From assembly GCF_002223055.1 (NCBI RefSeq), contig NZ_NKFL01000006.1:1674001-1738000 (forward strand): a stretch of 64,000 nt of DNA, read 5' to 3'. The DNA is from Burkholderia sp. HI2500. GTDB taxonomy: Bacteria; Pseudomonadota; Gammaproteobacteria; Burkholderiales; Burkholderiaceae. Both the position numbers and the translations under genes were made by a program. The notes under the pieces are model-generated. The model was not told the origin of the DNA, did not search any database, and saw only the letters and a program-made list of their open reading frames with translations. Positions 21,250 through 30,292 of the stretch are shown here, piece after piece (the stretch's first letter is position 1; each line of letters begins with the position of its first letter).

Positions 21250-21286
21250 AGCCGCGCTCCCGGTGCATCGGGCGCGCGGCTTTTTT
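21250..21286 (+). terminator. Intrinsic terminator after purine permease
   Basis: AGCCGCGC (21250-21257) pairs with GCGCGGCT (21274-21281), followed by a run of T ending at 21286. It ends the permease transcript. Confidence 0.8.
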
Positions 21287-21351
21287 CATGGCGGACGAGT
21301 ATGTCCCGTCCGCGTTGCCCGGGATCGGCGCGCCACGCACGCGCCAATCAC

Positions 21352-22281
21352 TCAGTTCATGCGGGCCGCCTGCTCCGTCAATCCGATGAGCCAGCGCAGG
21401 CCGCTATCCCCCTGATGCGCGGTCTTCCACAACGCACTGACCTGATGCATCGGCGTATCGAACGGCAACGGGCTGATGCGCAAGCCCAGGCTACGGCTCC
21501 AGATCCGGGCGATATAGTCGGGCACCGTCACCAGCACCGGATTGTCGCGCGCGATGAAAGGCTGGGTCGCAAAGTGAGGATTGGAAAATATCACGCGCCG
21601 TTGCTTGCCCAGCGACGCCAGCCGCTCGTCGATGAATCCATGCAGCTCGCCCTTGAACGAAGTCAGCGCATGCGGATACGCCAGAAACTCGCGCAAGCTC
21701 AGCGATTCGCCTCGCGGCCGGATCAGCTTCGGGTTGTAGAGGCAGACAAAGCGCCAGTCGAGCAGAATGCGCTGCTGTTGCCATGGCGCGCACTCGTTGA
21801 ACACCCCCAACGCAATCTCGATCTCGTTTCGTTCAAACATGCTGGAGACGCGGTGGCAGTCGGTATCCAGGGAGATGAGCTTCACGCCCGGCGCCTCGGC
21901 GGAAAGCATCTTCAACAACGCGGGAAACAACGTGACCGCTATCGCTTCTGACACACCGATGCGGAAGGTCCGGCTGGCGTTTCGGGCATCGAACGGTTGC
22001 CCCGCCCGCATGGTCTCGTGAAGACCGATCAGCAGCGCGTCGATCTGCCGGGAAAGCTCCAGCGCGCGTGGGGTCGGCTCCATGCCCGACCGGCCGCGCA
22101 CGAACAACTCGTCGCCAAACGCCGCCCGGAGTCGTTTCAGCGCCCCGCTCACCGCGGGCTGACCAAGAAACAACCGCTCCGCCGCACGCGTGACGTGGCG
22201 CTCCTGCATGAGTGCATGGAAGACGAGCAGCAGATTGAGATCGAATCGACGAAGATCATTCTCAATGATGGAAGTCATCAT
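21352..22281 (-). CDS. LysR-family transcriptional regulator
   Basis: A 309-residue LysR protein. The helix-turn-helix reads LLLVFHALMQERHVTRAAERLFLGQPAVSGALKRL, followed by FGDELFVRGRSGMEPTPRA, typical of the NodD/NahR-like branch. The start is one of two adjacent ATGs (22278 or 22281) without a strong ribosome-binding site. It is divergent from the SDR at 22368 with an 86-bp spacer, making the SDR its likely target. Confidence 0.78.
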   Translation of the reverse strand: MMTSIIENDLRRFDLNLLLVFHALMQERHVTRAAERLFLGQPAVSGALKRLRAAFGDELFVRGRSGMEPTPRALELSRQIDALLIGLHETMRAGQPFDARNASRTFRIGVSEAIAVTLFPALLKMLSAEAPGVKLISLDTDCHRVSSMFERNEIEIALGVFNECAPWQQQRILLDWRFVCLYNPKLIRPRGESLSLREFLAYPHALTSFKGELHGFIDERLASLGKQRRVIFSNPHFATQPFIARDNPVLVTVPDYIARIWSRSLGLRISPLPFDTPMHQVSALWKTAHQGDSGLRWLIGLTEQAARMN

Positions 22282-22367
22282 CGCAAACAATTGGAGTGAT
22301 AGTCGGTCAAGCATGCATGCTATCTCCAGGCGCTGCAACAACCGTAGCGCAAACACCGGGGAAGGCA

Positions 22368-23087
22368 ATGCACAACGACACTGGCAGGGTGGTGGTACTG
22401 GGCGGCTCGTCCGGCATCGGCCTCGCGACCGTCCGGCGACTGGCCGGCGCCGGCTACGACGTGATCGCCACGGGACGCGATGCGGACAAGTTGCAGGCCG
22501 CGACGGCATCGATCGACGGATCGGTGCGTATCGACGCGTTTGACGGGGCACAGCGCGAGCAATTGGAGCGCTTCTTCGCGAGCGCCGGGAGCATCGACCA
22601 CCTGGTGATCGCATTGAGTGGCGGCGACGGAGCCGGCCCTTTCAGGGAACTCGATCTGGGCAGCCTGCGGCGCGGCTTCGACGCGAAGTTCTGGCCACAT
22701 GTCCAGGCGGCGCAGGCGGCCCTGCCGACCTTGCGCAGCGGGGGCAGCATCACCTTCGTCACCGCCATTTCCGCGCGCGTCGCCAACCCGGGTACCAGCG
22801 GCCTGGCCGCGATCAATGCCGCCATCGAGGCAATGGTGCCGGTACTGGCCCGCGAACTGGCGCCAACCCGGGTCAACGCGGTCTCGCCCGGCGTGGTGAA
22901 GACGCCGTGGTGGAACGGCCTACCCGACGGCGCCCGGCGAGCCTTCTTCGAGCAACACGCAAGCGCATTGCCCGTGGGACGCATCGGCGAGCCCGACGAC
23001 GTCGCGCAGGCCATCGCCTTCCTGATCGGAAATGGCTACACCACGGGCAGCGTCATCGAGTGCGACGGCGGCCTGCATCTCCTGTGA
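22368..23087 (+). CDS. Atypical SDR-fold protein lacking catalytic Tyr-Lys
   Basis: A 239-residue Rossmann protein. The cofactor loop VVLGGSSGIGLATV and the C-terminal IGEPDDVAQAIAFLIGNGYTTGSVIECDGG are SDR-like. At the active site it reads LAAIN before AAIEAM, so the usual Tyr and Lys are Leu and Asn. Its organisation and its lack of catalytic residues match the protein at 17892-18629, suggesting paralogy. The ATG is preceded by GGGGAAGG at good spacing. It is divergent from LysR 21352-22281. Confidence 0.72.
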   Translation: MHNDTGRVVVLGGSSGIGLATVRRLAGAGYDVIATGRDADKLQAATASIDGSVRIDAFDGAQREQLERFFASAGSIDHLVIALSGGDGAGPFRELDLGSLRRGFDAKFWPHVQAAQAALPTLRSGGSITFVTAISARVANPGTSGLAAINAAIEAMVPVLARELAPTRVNAVSPGVVKTPWWNGLPDGARRAFFEQHASALPVGRIGEPDDVAQAIAFLIGNGYTTGSVIECDGGLHLL

Positions 23088-23245
23088 TCGGGAGAAGCGG
23101 GTTCAGCCGCCGGCGCCGCGACGTCATGAAAGGCACCCTGCCGTACGAACTGATTGAACGACATCCGGATTGCAACCTCCCGCGCGACCGCAACCCGGGC
23201 ACGTGACTCGTTGTTTCGACCACAACCCGAAGGAGAAAACCGCCT

Positions 23246-23653
23246 ATGTCCAGGCAACTGTTCATCAACCTGCCGGTGCGGGACCTGTCAAAGGCGACGG
23301 CGTTCTACACCGCCATCGGCGCCAGCATGAATCCGCAGTTCAGTGACGACACGAGTTCCTGCATGGTGCTGTCGGACACGCTCTTCGTCATGCTCATGAC
23401 GCATGAAAAATGGGCGCGCTTCACGAAGAAGCCGATCGTCGATTCCCGGCGCGAAAGCGAGGTCATGCTCGCGCTCAGCGCCGACGATCGCGAGAGCGTG
23501 GACAGGCTGACCGACATTGCGGGCGCGCATGGCGGCAAGGCAGACGTCAACGCCCGGCAGGATCTCGGCTTCATGTACGGTCGAAGCTTCGAAGACCCCG
23601 ACGGACATATCTGGGAAGTGATGTTCGTCGACATGTCCCGCATCGAGGGATAA
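23246..23653 (+). CDS. VOC-family (glyoxalase/bleomycin-resistance fold) protein
   Basis: A 135-residue vicinal-oxygen-chelate protein. The opening QLFINLPVRDLSKATAFYTAIGA and the closing FEDPDGHIWEVMFVDMS are the paired beta-alpha-beta modules of the fold, the final E being the common metal ligand. The substrate is unknown; relatives include extradiol dioxygenase-like and fosfomycin/bleomycin resistance proteins. It follows the SDR gene by 158 bp, probably as a separate unit, with AAGGAGAA just before the ATG. Confidence 0.75.
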   Translation: MSRQLFINLPVRDLSKATAFYTAIGASMNPQFSDDTSSCMVLSDTLFVMLMTHEKWARFTKKPIVDSRRESEVMLALSADDRESVDRLTDIAGAHGGKADVNARQDLGFMYGRSFEDPDGHIWEVMFVDMSRIEG

Positions 23654-23863
23654 CGTCGCCCGATTCGAAGCGAAGGGCGAGCCATCGCACACTTCATGCC
23701 GACGTCCCGCCCCCTGGGCGCGGACGACCGGGCGCCGGCCGGGCACGGATTCGAATCTGCGAAACGCAGCGGCGGCCTGGCCGGAGACGCGACGGTGACG
23801 ATCGATCGTCAAACCACGTCAGACCCGCTTTGCCGATCGATCCGCGATGGTTAGAATTGCTTC

Positions 23864-24289
23864 ATGCCTCAAACCCCCGCCCCCACCAACGCCCCCGAAG
23901 CGAGCACCGTCCCGGTCAAGGAACGTGCGACCATCGTCTGCTACCGCGGTGAGAAAGTCTTGCTCGTTGCCCGTGCGGCGTCGCGCTGGGCCCTTCCCGG
24001 CGGCACGATCAAGCGCGGGGAAACGCCGCTCGAAGCCGCACATCGCGAGTTATCCGAAGAAACCGGCATGACCGGCCAGCATCTCGTCTACTCGATGCAG
24101 TTCACCGGCCTCGCGAAGATCCATCACGTGTTCTTCGCCGAAGTCGGCCCGGACCAGACGCCGCAAGCGAACAACGAGATCGAGAAATGCAAGTGGTTTC
24201 CGATCGACAGCGTCGACGGGTTGCGCGCCAGCATTCCGACGAAGCGCATCGTCGAACTCGTTTATCAACACGAAATCAGCAAGACGTAG
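23864..24289 (+). CDS. Nudix hydrolase
   Basis: A 141-residue nucleoside-diphosphate-linked hydrolase. The Nudix box is complete near residues 46-68 (GGTIKRGETPL then AAHRELSEETGM), including the RELSEE metal-binding glutamates. The substrate cannot be predicted. The spacer 23654-23863 before it shows only a TTAGAATT-like AT patch just upstream of the start. Confidence 0.82.
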   Translation: MPQTPAPTNAPEASTVPVKERATIVCYRGEKVLLVARAASRWALPGGTIKRGETPLEAAHRELSEETGMTGQHLVYSMQFTGLAKIHHVFFAEVGPDQTPQANNEIEKCKWFPIDSVDGLRASIPTKRIVELVYQHEISKT

Positions 24290-24366
24290 CCCGCGACGGA
24301 CGTGCGTATTCGCGAGCCGGCAAACCGGCCCGGATCATCCTGGGTGGATCAGCAGCACATGAGCGC

Positions 24367-24579
24367 TCAGTGCGGACGCCTTCTTCGCAACTCGTGTGTG
24401 GCATAGACGACCAGGAAGATGCCCAGCATCGCAATACCGGACGCCATGAAGTCGTTCGCGCTTCCCGAGCTTTGCAGGGACGTCGGGAAAATGCCGAGAC
24501 TCAATCCTGCACCAGCAAGAAGCAGTCCTGCAGCCACGCCCCAGATCGGTCCGGCGGTCTTGTCGATTTTATTTTTCAT
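24367..24579 (-). CDS. Small membrane protein of unknown function
   Basis: A 70-residue protein with two hydrophobic segments (WGVAAGLLLAGAGLSLGIF and GIAMLGIFLVVYA), a lysine-rich N-terminus (MKNKIDK) and an arginine-rich C-terminal tail (HELRRRRPH). This suggests a two-helix inner-membrane protein. An in-frame ATG seven codons upstream is possible. I do not recognise the family. The flanks (24290-24366 and 24580-24779) hold no gene; the latter is AT-rich near 24650-24690 and includes the perfect palindrome GTGCAATTGCAC (24729-24740). Confidence 0.45.
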   Translation of the reverse strand: MKNKIDKTAGPIWGVAAGLLLAGAGLSLGIFPTSLQSSGSANDFMASGIAMLGIFLVVYATHELRRRRPH

Positions 24580-24779
24580 ACAGCACCCGTCTACAGTCAT
24601 TACCTGAACGGTATCGGCAAGGGACGCCGCGTCTACCTTCAGTGATTCGACTATAGCCCGAAAAAAAATCGCAAACTTTTAGTGCTTTTCCCGATCAAGT
24701 TTTGGCGAATGCAATCGCCGGTGCTGTCGTGCAATTGCACGTTGATTGAAGCGTGTCGGGTCGACAAGATGAAACGGGG

Positions 24780-24799
24780 TGGCGGAAGGCAGCAGGAGT
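24780..24799. repeat. Distal attachment-site copy of tRNA-Sec 3' end
   Basis: These 20 bp are identical to 25680-25699, the last 20 nt of tRNA-Sec including CCA, in the same orientation. After position 24799 the match degrades to scattered identities. The two copies lie exactly 900 bp apart and bracket fic, as expected when an element integrates into a tRNA 3' end and recreates it. Confidence 0.75.
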
Positions 24800-24867
24800 T
24801 GAAGTAACCGGCCCGGACACGACGCCTCAGTGATCGAACCAGCCTGAGAGGTGTTCGGAATGGCCCG

Positions 24868-25623
24868 TTACGTGCGCAATCCAAGCACGCCGAGGTAGGC
24901 GTCGAGCGAGCGCTGCACTGACTCGGCCACCAGGCGCGTGATGCCGCTGTAGTCGCCGGTCGTGCACGCCTCGTCCAGCGTATCGTAGTAAGCCAGCCGG
25001 TCTTCCTTGCGAATGACCGCTGGCGGATAGCCAGACTTCATCAGTTCGAAATTGAGTAGCAGCCGCCCCGTTCTTCCATTGCCGTCGACAAACGGATGGA
25101 TTTTCACAAACCGCGTATGCAGTTCGGCAGCCCGCGCCACCGGATGCATTGCTCCCGCCTGCGTATCCCAATCGATGAGCGCGGCCATTTCAGCCGGCAA
25201 ATGCAGGAAATCCGGGGGCGTCGTGCTTGCGCCTGCGATCACGACGTTCTCCCGGCGATATCTGCCGGCCTCGCCGTCGTCGATCCCCTTCAATACCAGC
25301 CCGTGGATATTCCGGATCTGCCATTCGGACAGCGTCTCCTGCTTGCCGACGATTTCTTCGACATAGAGAATCGCGTCGCGATGATTGGTGGCCTCGAAAT
25401 GCTCGCGCAGCGACTTTCCGCCGACCGTAATGCCTTCGAGTACGACCTTCGTTTCCCGCAACGTCAGCGTGTTGCCTTCGATCGCATTCGAATGATAAGT
25501 CCACTCCAGCATCAGCTTTTCGCGCAAAGACGCCAGCGTGTGCGGCGGAAGCGGACGCGCCGCGTCCAGCTTTGCCTTGTCGGCATCGACGGCTTCCAGC
25601 AGAAGCGATACGGACGAATCCAT
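24868..25623 (-). CDS. fic: Fic-domain protein (AMPylase-type), class II
   Basis: A 251-residue Fic protein that typically transfers AMP from ATP to a hydroxyl of a target protein. The catalytic motif HPFVDGNGRTGR is complete. The upstream helix contains SNAIEGN, fitting the inhibitory (S/T)xxxE(G/N) motif, located N-terminal to the Fic core (class II auto-inhibition). A C-terminal helical extension follows. The ATG at 25623 is chosen; a TTG seven codons upstream is also open. It lies 56 nt beyond tRNA-Sec on the same strand, inside a 900-bp segment bracketed by the duplicated tRNA 3' end, so it looks acquired. No antitoxin partner gene is visible. Confidence 0.85.
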   Translation of the reverse strand: MDSSVSLLLEAVDADKAKLDAARPLPPHTLASLREKLMLEWTYHSNAIEGNTLTLRETKVVLEGITVGGKSLREHFEATNHRDAILYVEEIVGKQETLSEWQIRNIHGLVLKGIDDGEAGRYRRENVVIAGASTTPPDFLHLPAEMAALIDWDTQAGAMHPVARAAELHTRFVKIHPFVDGNGRTGRLLLNFELMKSGYPPAVIRKEDRLAYYDTLDEACTTGDYSGITRLVAESVQRSLDAYLGVLGLRT

Positions 25624-25679
25624 GAAATCACCAAAATCGACCAATGCGCGCCATTTTACTCCGCGTCGGGAATGGCGAA

Positions 25680-25699
25680 TGGCGGAAGGCAGCAGGAGT
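25680..25699. repeat. Proximal attachment-site copy (3' end of tRNA-Sec)
   Basis: The final 20 nt of the intact tRNA-Sec gene, repeated exactly at 24780-24799. It is the junction between selC and the fic-bearing insert. Confidence 0.75.
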
Positions 25700-25775
25700 C
25701 GAACCTACCCGGGAGTGTCTGACACCCCCAACTGGATTTGAAGTCCAGCCGTACCACCGGATACGAATGCCTTCC
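25680..25775 (-). tRNA. selC: tRNA-Sec (anticodon TCA)
   Basis: A 96-nt selenocysteine tRNA. It begins GGAAGGCA, which pairs over 8 bp with TGCCTTCC at the 3' end, followed by G and an encoded CCA. The anticodon arm is CTGGACTTCAAATCCAG with TCA in the loop. A long variable arm (GGGGGTGTCAGACACTCCC) and T-arm GGTTCGACTCC follow. The 8-bp acceptor, long extra arm and TCA anticodon are diagnostic. It sits 32 nt after selB on the same strand, so selA-selB-selC can be one transcript. Confidence 0.95.
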
Positions 25776-25807
25776 GTGGGGAAAAGAACCCAAAGAACAA
25801 CGAGTGC

Positions 25808-27733
25808 CTACGCCTGAATACCCGCCCAACCGCTGTCAGGCCGCAGGAGGTGAAGATCGCGGTGGAAGCGAGTATACCCAACCCGGTCGAAGAACTCGAG
25901 AATCTGGATCGCGCGCTTGCGGCCGAGCCCCGTCGCATCGCGGAACGTCGCGGCATCGAGCCCGCCGGCGCGCAACGGCGCGAGATGCGCAACCAGTTCC
26001 GCCAGCTCGCGCACCACGTCCGCGTGATAGAACAGGTCGCGCACGACCTGGTGCACGTCACCGCGCCGCGCGAGCTTGCGCAGCAACGCGCGCACCGCGT
26101 CCTCGGCCGCGCCCGTGTCACGGGCCAGGTCTCGCACCCACGGCGGATCGAAGCGCCCCGCGTGAATCAGCGGCAGCAGTTGCTGCGCCAGCGCCTCCTC
26201 GCGCGGCTCGAGGCTTACCGAATGCGACGGCAGGTGCAGCCACGGCCCGCTTCGCGCGACTTCGCCGCCGGCCACCAGCGCATCGACGAGCGCGCGCCAC
26301 AGCGCATCGCCGGCGAGCGGCGCTGACATCCGCCGCAACCGCGCGGCGTCGAGCCCCTGCTCGTCGGGCATGCGCTCGTGATACGCGCGCAGCGTATCGA
26401 TCGCCCGCGTCTGCAGTGCGCGCCAGTGCGCCCGGGCAATCACCGCGCCGTCGTTCGACGCGGCGTCGCGCGGCCCGATCGCCAGCGCGTCTTCCGGCAA
26501 GGCCAGCGCATTCGGCGCGAAACCCGTCAGATGCGTGAGCATCGCGCGCGGGATGCCGAGCGGCGCCTGCGCGAGCAGCGCATCGAGGCGGCCCGCGTCG
26601 AGCCATTCGGCCAGCGCGTCGAGCCACGCGCGGCGCGCAGGCGTACGACGCTTGCGCGCCGGCCCGAACGGATCGAGCACGCGGCCGCCGCCGACCGTGC
26701 GCGTCGCCTGCGGATTGCGGACGATGAACCGGTCGCCCGGCAGCGCAAACACCGGCTCGTCGAATACGAGTTGCACGCGCATGCGCTGGCCGGCCGCGAG
26801 CGTATCGCCGTCGAGCAGCGCGACATGCGCGACGCGATGCAGCGTGCCGAGATGCACGTGCAGCGGCGCCCAGTGCGTCAGCGTGAGCCCCGCATCCACG
26901 AGCAGCGTCAGCTCGACATCGAGACGCGGCGAGGTCGCGACGAGCCGCGCATCGGCGACGGTGTCGCCTCGCTCGACATCGGCCTTGTCGACCCCGGCCA
27001 GATTCAGCGCGCAACGCTCGCCCGCGCGGCCGGCCTCGACCGGCCGGTTCTGCGCGTGGATGCTGCGTACACGCGCCGCGCCGCCCGTGCGCACGATCGC
27101 GAGCGTGTCGCCGGTCGCGACGCGGCCCGCGAACGCGGTGCCCGTCACGACGGTACCCTGCCCCGCGAGCGTGAACACGCGATCGACCGCGAGCCGGAAC
27201 AGCCCGTCGTCGCGGCGGGCGCGCCACGCGATCGCCGCGTCGGCCAGGTAACGCTTCAACGCGGCGACGCCCGGATCGTCCGCAGCCGTCGCACGCGTTT
27301 CGAAAATCGGCACGCCGGCCAGCGTGGAGTCGTTCAGCCACGTGGCGATCTCGTCACGCACTTCGGCCACGCGTGCGGCATCGACGCGATCGCACTTCGT
27401 CAGCGCGACGGCGCCATGCGTGACGCCAAGCAGTTGCAGGATCGCGCGATGCTCGCGCGTCTGCGGCATCACGCCGTCGTCGGCGGCAATCACGAGCAGC
27501 GCGAAGTCGATCCCGCATGCGCCGGCCGCCATCGTATGAATCAGCTTCTCGTGGCCCGGCACGTCGATCAGGCCGAGCACGTCGCCGTTGTCGAGCGGCG
27601 TATACGCGTAACCGAGCTCGATCGAGATGCCGCGCGCCTTCTCTTCCTTCAGGCGATCGGTATCGACGCCCGTCAGCGCGCGCACCAGCGTCGTCTTGCC
27701 GTGGTCGATGTGCCCCGCGGTACCGACGATCAT
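25808..27733 (-). CDS. selB: Selenocysteine-specific elongation factor SelB
   Basis: A 641-residue GTPase that delivers Sec-tRNA to the ribosome at UGA codons carrying a SECIS hairpin. The G-domain motifs are at the N-terminus: [13 protein letters not shown], the switch [15 protein letters not shown] and TKCD. EF-Tu-like domains II and III follow. The last roughly 250 residues form tandem winged helices that read the SECIS (ending near [18 protein letters not shown]). Its start overlaps the selA stop by 4 nt. It works on fdoG a few kilobases upstream. Confidence 0.95.
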   Translation of the reverse strand: MIVGTAGHIDHGKTTLVRALTGVDTDRLKEEKARGISIELGYAYTPLDNGDVLGLIDVPGHEKLIHTMAAGACGIDFALLVIAADDGVMPQTREHRAILQLLGVTHGAVALTKCDRVDAARVAEVRDEIATWLNDSTLAGVPIFETRATAADDPGVAALKRYLADAAIAWRARRDDGLFRLAVDRVFTLAGQGTVVTGTAFAGRVATGDTLAIVRTGGAARVRSIHAQNRPVEAGRAGERCALNLAGVDKADVERGDTVADARLVATSPRLDVELTLLVDAGLTLTHWAPLHVHLGTLHRVAHVALLDGDTLAAGQRMRVQLVFDEPVFALPGDRFIVRNPQATRTVGGGRVLDPFGPARKRRTPARRAWLDALAEWLDAGRLDALLAQAPLGIPRAMLTHLTGFAPNALALPEDALAIGPRDAASNDGAVIARAHWRALQTRAIDTLRAYHERMPDEQGLDAARLRRMSAPLAGDALWRALVDALVAGGEVARSGPWLHLPSHSVSLEPREEALAQQLLPLIHAGRFDPPWVRDLARDTGAAEDAVRALLRKLARRGDVHQVVRDLFYHADVVRELAELVAHLAPLRAGGLDAATFRDATGLGRKRAIQILEFFDRVGYTRFHRDLHLLRPDSGWAGIQA

Positions 27734-29169
27734 GCAGCCGGCCCCGCGAGCGGCACGCATTGCGCGACGAACACCGCCTCGTCGGCGGCTTCGAGGCAGC
27801 GCAGGTCGAGCCGCAGCGCATTGTCGGCGACGCGGCCGATCACCGGGCGCGGCCATTCGCGCAGCCGTTTCTCGAGCTGCGCCAGTGCACGGCCGCCGCG
27901 CTTGCCGTCCGCCGTGCGTACGACGAGCCCGGCGCTCGGCAACTGGTCGACCGGCAGCGCGCCGCTGCCGATCTGGCTGAACATCGGCTCGACCGTCACG
28001 TCGAAACCGCTGCCGAGCGCGGCCTGCAGCGCCGGACGCACGCGTTCGGCGGCCTCGGCGATCTCGCGTTGCGGGCGCGTCAGCAGCCGCAGCGTCGTGA
28101 GCCGGTCGCGCAGGAACTCGGGCGACTGGTAGAGGCGCAGCACCGGCTCGAGCGCCGCGAGCGTCAGCTTGCCGACGCGCAGCGCGCGCTTGAGCGGATG
28201 TTTCTTGATCTTCGCGATCAGCGCGCGATCGCCGACGATCAGGCCGGCCTGCGGCCCGCCGAGCAGCTTGTCGCCGCTGAACGTGACAACGTTTGCGCCG
28301 GCGGCGACGGTTTCCTGCACGGTCGTCTCGTGCGGCAGGCCCCATTGCGACAGGTCGGCGAGCGTGCCGCTGCCGAGATCGACGGCCACCGGCAGCCCAT
28401 GCTCGCGCGCGAGCGGCGCGAGTTCGGCGAGCGTCGCCTCCTTCGTGAAGCCGCTGATCGCGTAGTTGCTGCAATGCACCTTCATCAGCAGCGCGGTGCG
28501 CGGGCCGATGGCTTCCGCGTAGTCGCGCAGATGGGTGCGGTTGGTGGTGCCGACCTCGCGCAGCCTGGCGCCCGCGCGGCTCATGATGTCGGGAATGCGG
28601 AATGCGCCGCCGATTTCCACCAGCTCGCCACGCGACACGACGACTTCCCGTTTCGTCGCCAGCGCCGACAGCGCCAGCAGCACGGCCGCCGCGTTATTGT
28701 TGACGACGGTCGCGGCTTCCGCGCCCGTCAGTTCGCACAGCAGATCGTCGATCAGGTCGTCGCGATCGCCGCGGCGGCCCGTGGCGAGATCGAATTCGAG
28801 GTTGACCGGCCGCGTCAGCACGTCGACCACCGCGCGCACCGCGTCGTCGGGCAACAGAGCGCGCCCGAGGTTCGTGTGCAGCACGGTGCCGGTCAGGTTG
28901 AACACGGCGCGCACCGCGCCCGCGCTCTGCGCGGCCAGCGTGCGCGCGACGGCCGCGGCGATGCGCGGCTCGTCGAGCGGCTCGGCCGCCGCCGGATCGT
29001 GTTGCGCGGCGGTACGCCAGCGTTCGAGCTCGGCACGCACGGCGTTCAGCACGCGCGTGCGGCCGTAGTCCGCGATGAGCGGTTGCAGCGGCGCCGACGA
29101 CAGCACGCGCTCCACGGACGGCACGCGCGCCAGTACCGCATTCAGTTCATTCACACCGGGTTCGGTCAC
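27730..29169 (-). CDS. selA: L-seryl-tRNA(Sec) selenium transferase SelA
   Basis: A 479-residue PLP enzyme that converts Ser-tRNA(Sec) to Sec-tRNA(Sec) using selenophosphate. Family marks include [17 protein letters not shown], the [11 protein letters not shown] segment, DLGSGTL and the PLP-lysine motif [13 protein letters not shown]. Length is normal (about 460-475). It is followed directly by selB (4-nt overlap). The 77-nt gap to fdhE contains a GC-rich hairpin (29201-29241) without a T-run. selD (selenophosphate synthase) is not in the window. Confidence 0.95.
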   Translation of the reverse strand: MTEPGVNELNAVLARVPSVERVLSSAPLQPLIADYGRTRVLNAVRAELERWRTAAQHDPAAAEPLDEPRIAAAVARTLAAQSAGAVRAVFNLTGTVLHTNLGRALLPDDAVRAVVDVLTRPVNLEFDLATGRRGDRDDLIDDLLCELTGAEAATVVNNNAAAVLLALSALATKREVVVSRGELVEIGGAFRIPDIMSRAGARLREVGTTNRTHLRDYAEAIGPRTALLMKVHCSNYAISGFTKEATLAELAPLAREHGLPVAVDLGSGTLADLSQWGLPHETTVQETVAAGANVVTFSGDKLLGGPQAGLIVGDRALIAKIKKHPLKRALRVGKLTLAALEPVLRLYQSPEFLRDRLTTLRLLTRPQREIAEAAERVRPALQAALGSGFDVTVEPMFSQIGSGALPVDQLPSAGLVVRTADGKRGGRALAQLEKRLREWPRPVIGRVADNALRLDLRCLEAADEAVFVAQCVPLAGPAA

Positions 29170-29246
29170 GTCGTTGTGGCTCCAGTCTCATGCTTCGCAG
29201 CGGGCCGGCGCCGGTGCTCGCGCACCGTCCCCGCCGGCCCGTGCCG

Positions 29247-30182
29247 TCAATTCGCGTCCCGCGAGACATCCGGCCACAGCAGCGGGTTCGGTGAACTGCG
29301 CTGGTAGCCGGCTTCGTTCATCAGCAGGTCGAGCGTGAGACTCGCGAGATCGTCCGCCAGCGGCTCGAACTCGTAGTCCTTGTCCTGATAGCCGATCTTG
29401 CGATAGGTCTTGCACTCGTCGCACGATTCGGCCTTGACGGCTTCGCTGCCGCCCTCGATCCCGTGATAGGCGATGCCTTTCGTCGAATCGCAGTGCGAGC
29501 ACTTCGTGCGCACCATGTGCCACTCGGTCGTGCATAGCCCGCATTGCAGGAAACGGTAGCCCTGGTACTGGCCGCCGACCCGCACGACGCTCGCGACCGG
29601 ATGCGTGCCGCACACGGGGCACAGCCCCGGCTGGTCGAGATACGGGACGTCGGCCGGCGGAACGCGGCTGGCGAGGTCCGTCCAGACCACCTGCAGCGCG
29701 GCCATCAGGAACGGCGCGGTAGCCGGGTCGACTTCGGCGAAACGCAGCGCGAGGATCGCGTCGGCTTGCGCGTCGAGTTCGGCGGGCGCCATCAGGCGCA
29801 GCCGGTCGAGCAGCTTCGCGAGCTGCGGGTTGACGAGCCCGGCGCCTTCGACGCGGTCGAGCAGTTCGTACAGCACGGCGCGCCAGCGCGGATCGCGCTC
29901 GCCGTCGAGCGCCGGCACGAGCGGCATCGAATGCTCCTGCGCACGCGCGATCGCTTCCTTCGACGGCAGCGGCAGTTCGAGCGTTTGCAGCGTCGCGTGC
30001 TGCGCATCGGCGACGGTGGCCATCAGCCGCAGGTAGCCGCTGATCGGGTTCAGGTCGGCCAGCTTGCGCAGCCGCGCGGCGCGCGCCGAGAACGCGGTGG
30101 CGCGCTCGGGCAGGCGAAAGCGCGGGATGGCCGAATGATCGAGGGTCGAGATCTCGGTCGGTTCGAGGATGCGTTGTGTCAC
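29247..30182 (-). CDS. fdhE: Formate dehydrogenase accessory protein FdhE
   Basis: A 311-residue cytoplasmic rubredoxin-like protein required for activity of respiratory formate dehydrogenases. Four CxxC knuckles are visible in the C-terminal half: CPVC, CGLC, CSHC and CDEC. The GTG at 30182 is chosen because GGAAG lies 8 nt upstream; a TTG five codons earlier falls in the T-run of a terminator and is less likely. It lies between fdoI and selA, all on one strand, linking enzyme, maturation factor and Sec machinery. Confidence 0.88.
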   Translation of the reverse strand: MTQRILEPTEISTLDHSAIPRFRLPERATAFSARAARLRKLADLNPISGYLRLMATVADAQHATLQTLELPLPSKEAIARAQEHSMPLVPALDGERDPRWRAVLYELLDRVEGAGLVNPQLAKLLDRLRLMAPAELDAQADAILALRFAEVDPATAPFLMAALQVVWTDLASRVPPADVPYLDQPGLCPVCGTHPVASVVRVGGQYQGYRFLQCGLCTTEWHMVRTKCSHCDSTKGIAYHGIEGGSEAVKAESCDECKTYRKIGYQDKDYEFEPLADDLASLTLDLLMNEAGYQRSSPNPLLWPDVSRDAN

Positions 30183-30195
30183 AAAAATATCTTCC

Positions 30196-30225
30196 AAAAA
30201 AACAAGCGCCGACGCATCGGCGCTT
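30196..30225 (-). terminator. Intrinsic terminator between fdoI and fdhE
   Basis: On the minus strand a 9-bp perfect stem (AAGCGCCGA 30204-30212 with TCGGCGCTT 30217-30225, 4-nt loop) is followed by seven T residues (30196-30202). It lies directly against the fdhE ribosome-binding site. A larger GC-rich inverted repeat (GGAGCGG/CCGCTCC) sits at about 30244-30283. Confidence 0.8.
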
Positions 30226-30292
30226 TCGGGCGGTTCCGGCGAAGGAGCGGAGCAGCCCGCCGCGATTCGGCGAGCCGCCCCGCTCCGGTGCG

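Noticed and set aside
24780..24799. A second tRNA-Sec gene
   Set aside because: Only the last 20 nt match; no acceptor partner, anticodon or D arm follows.
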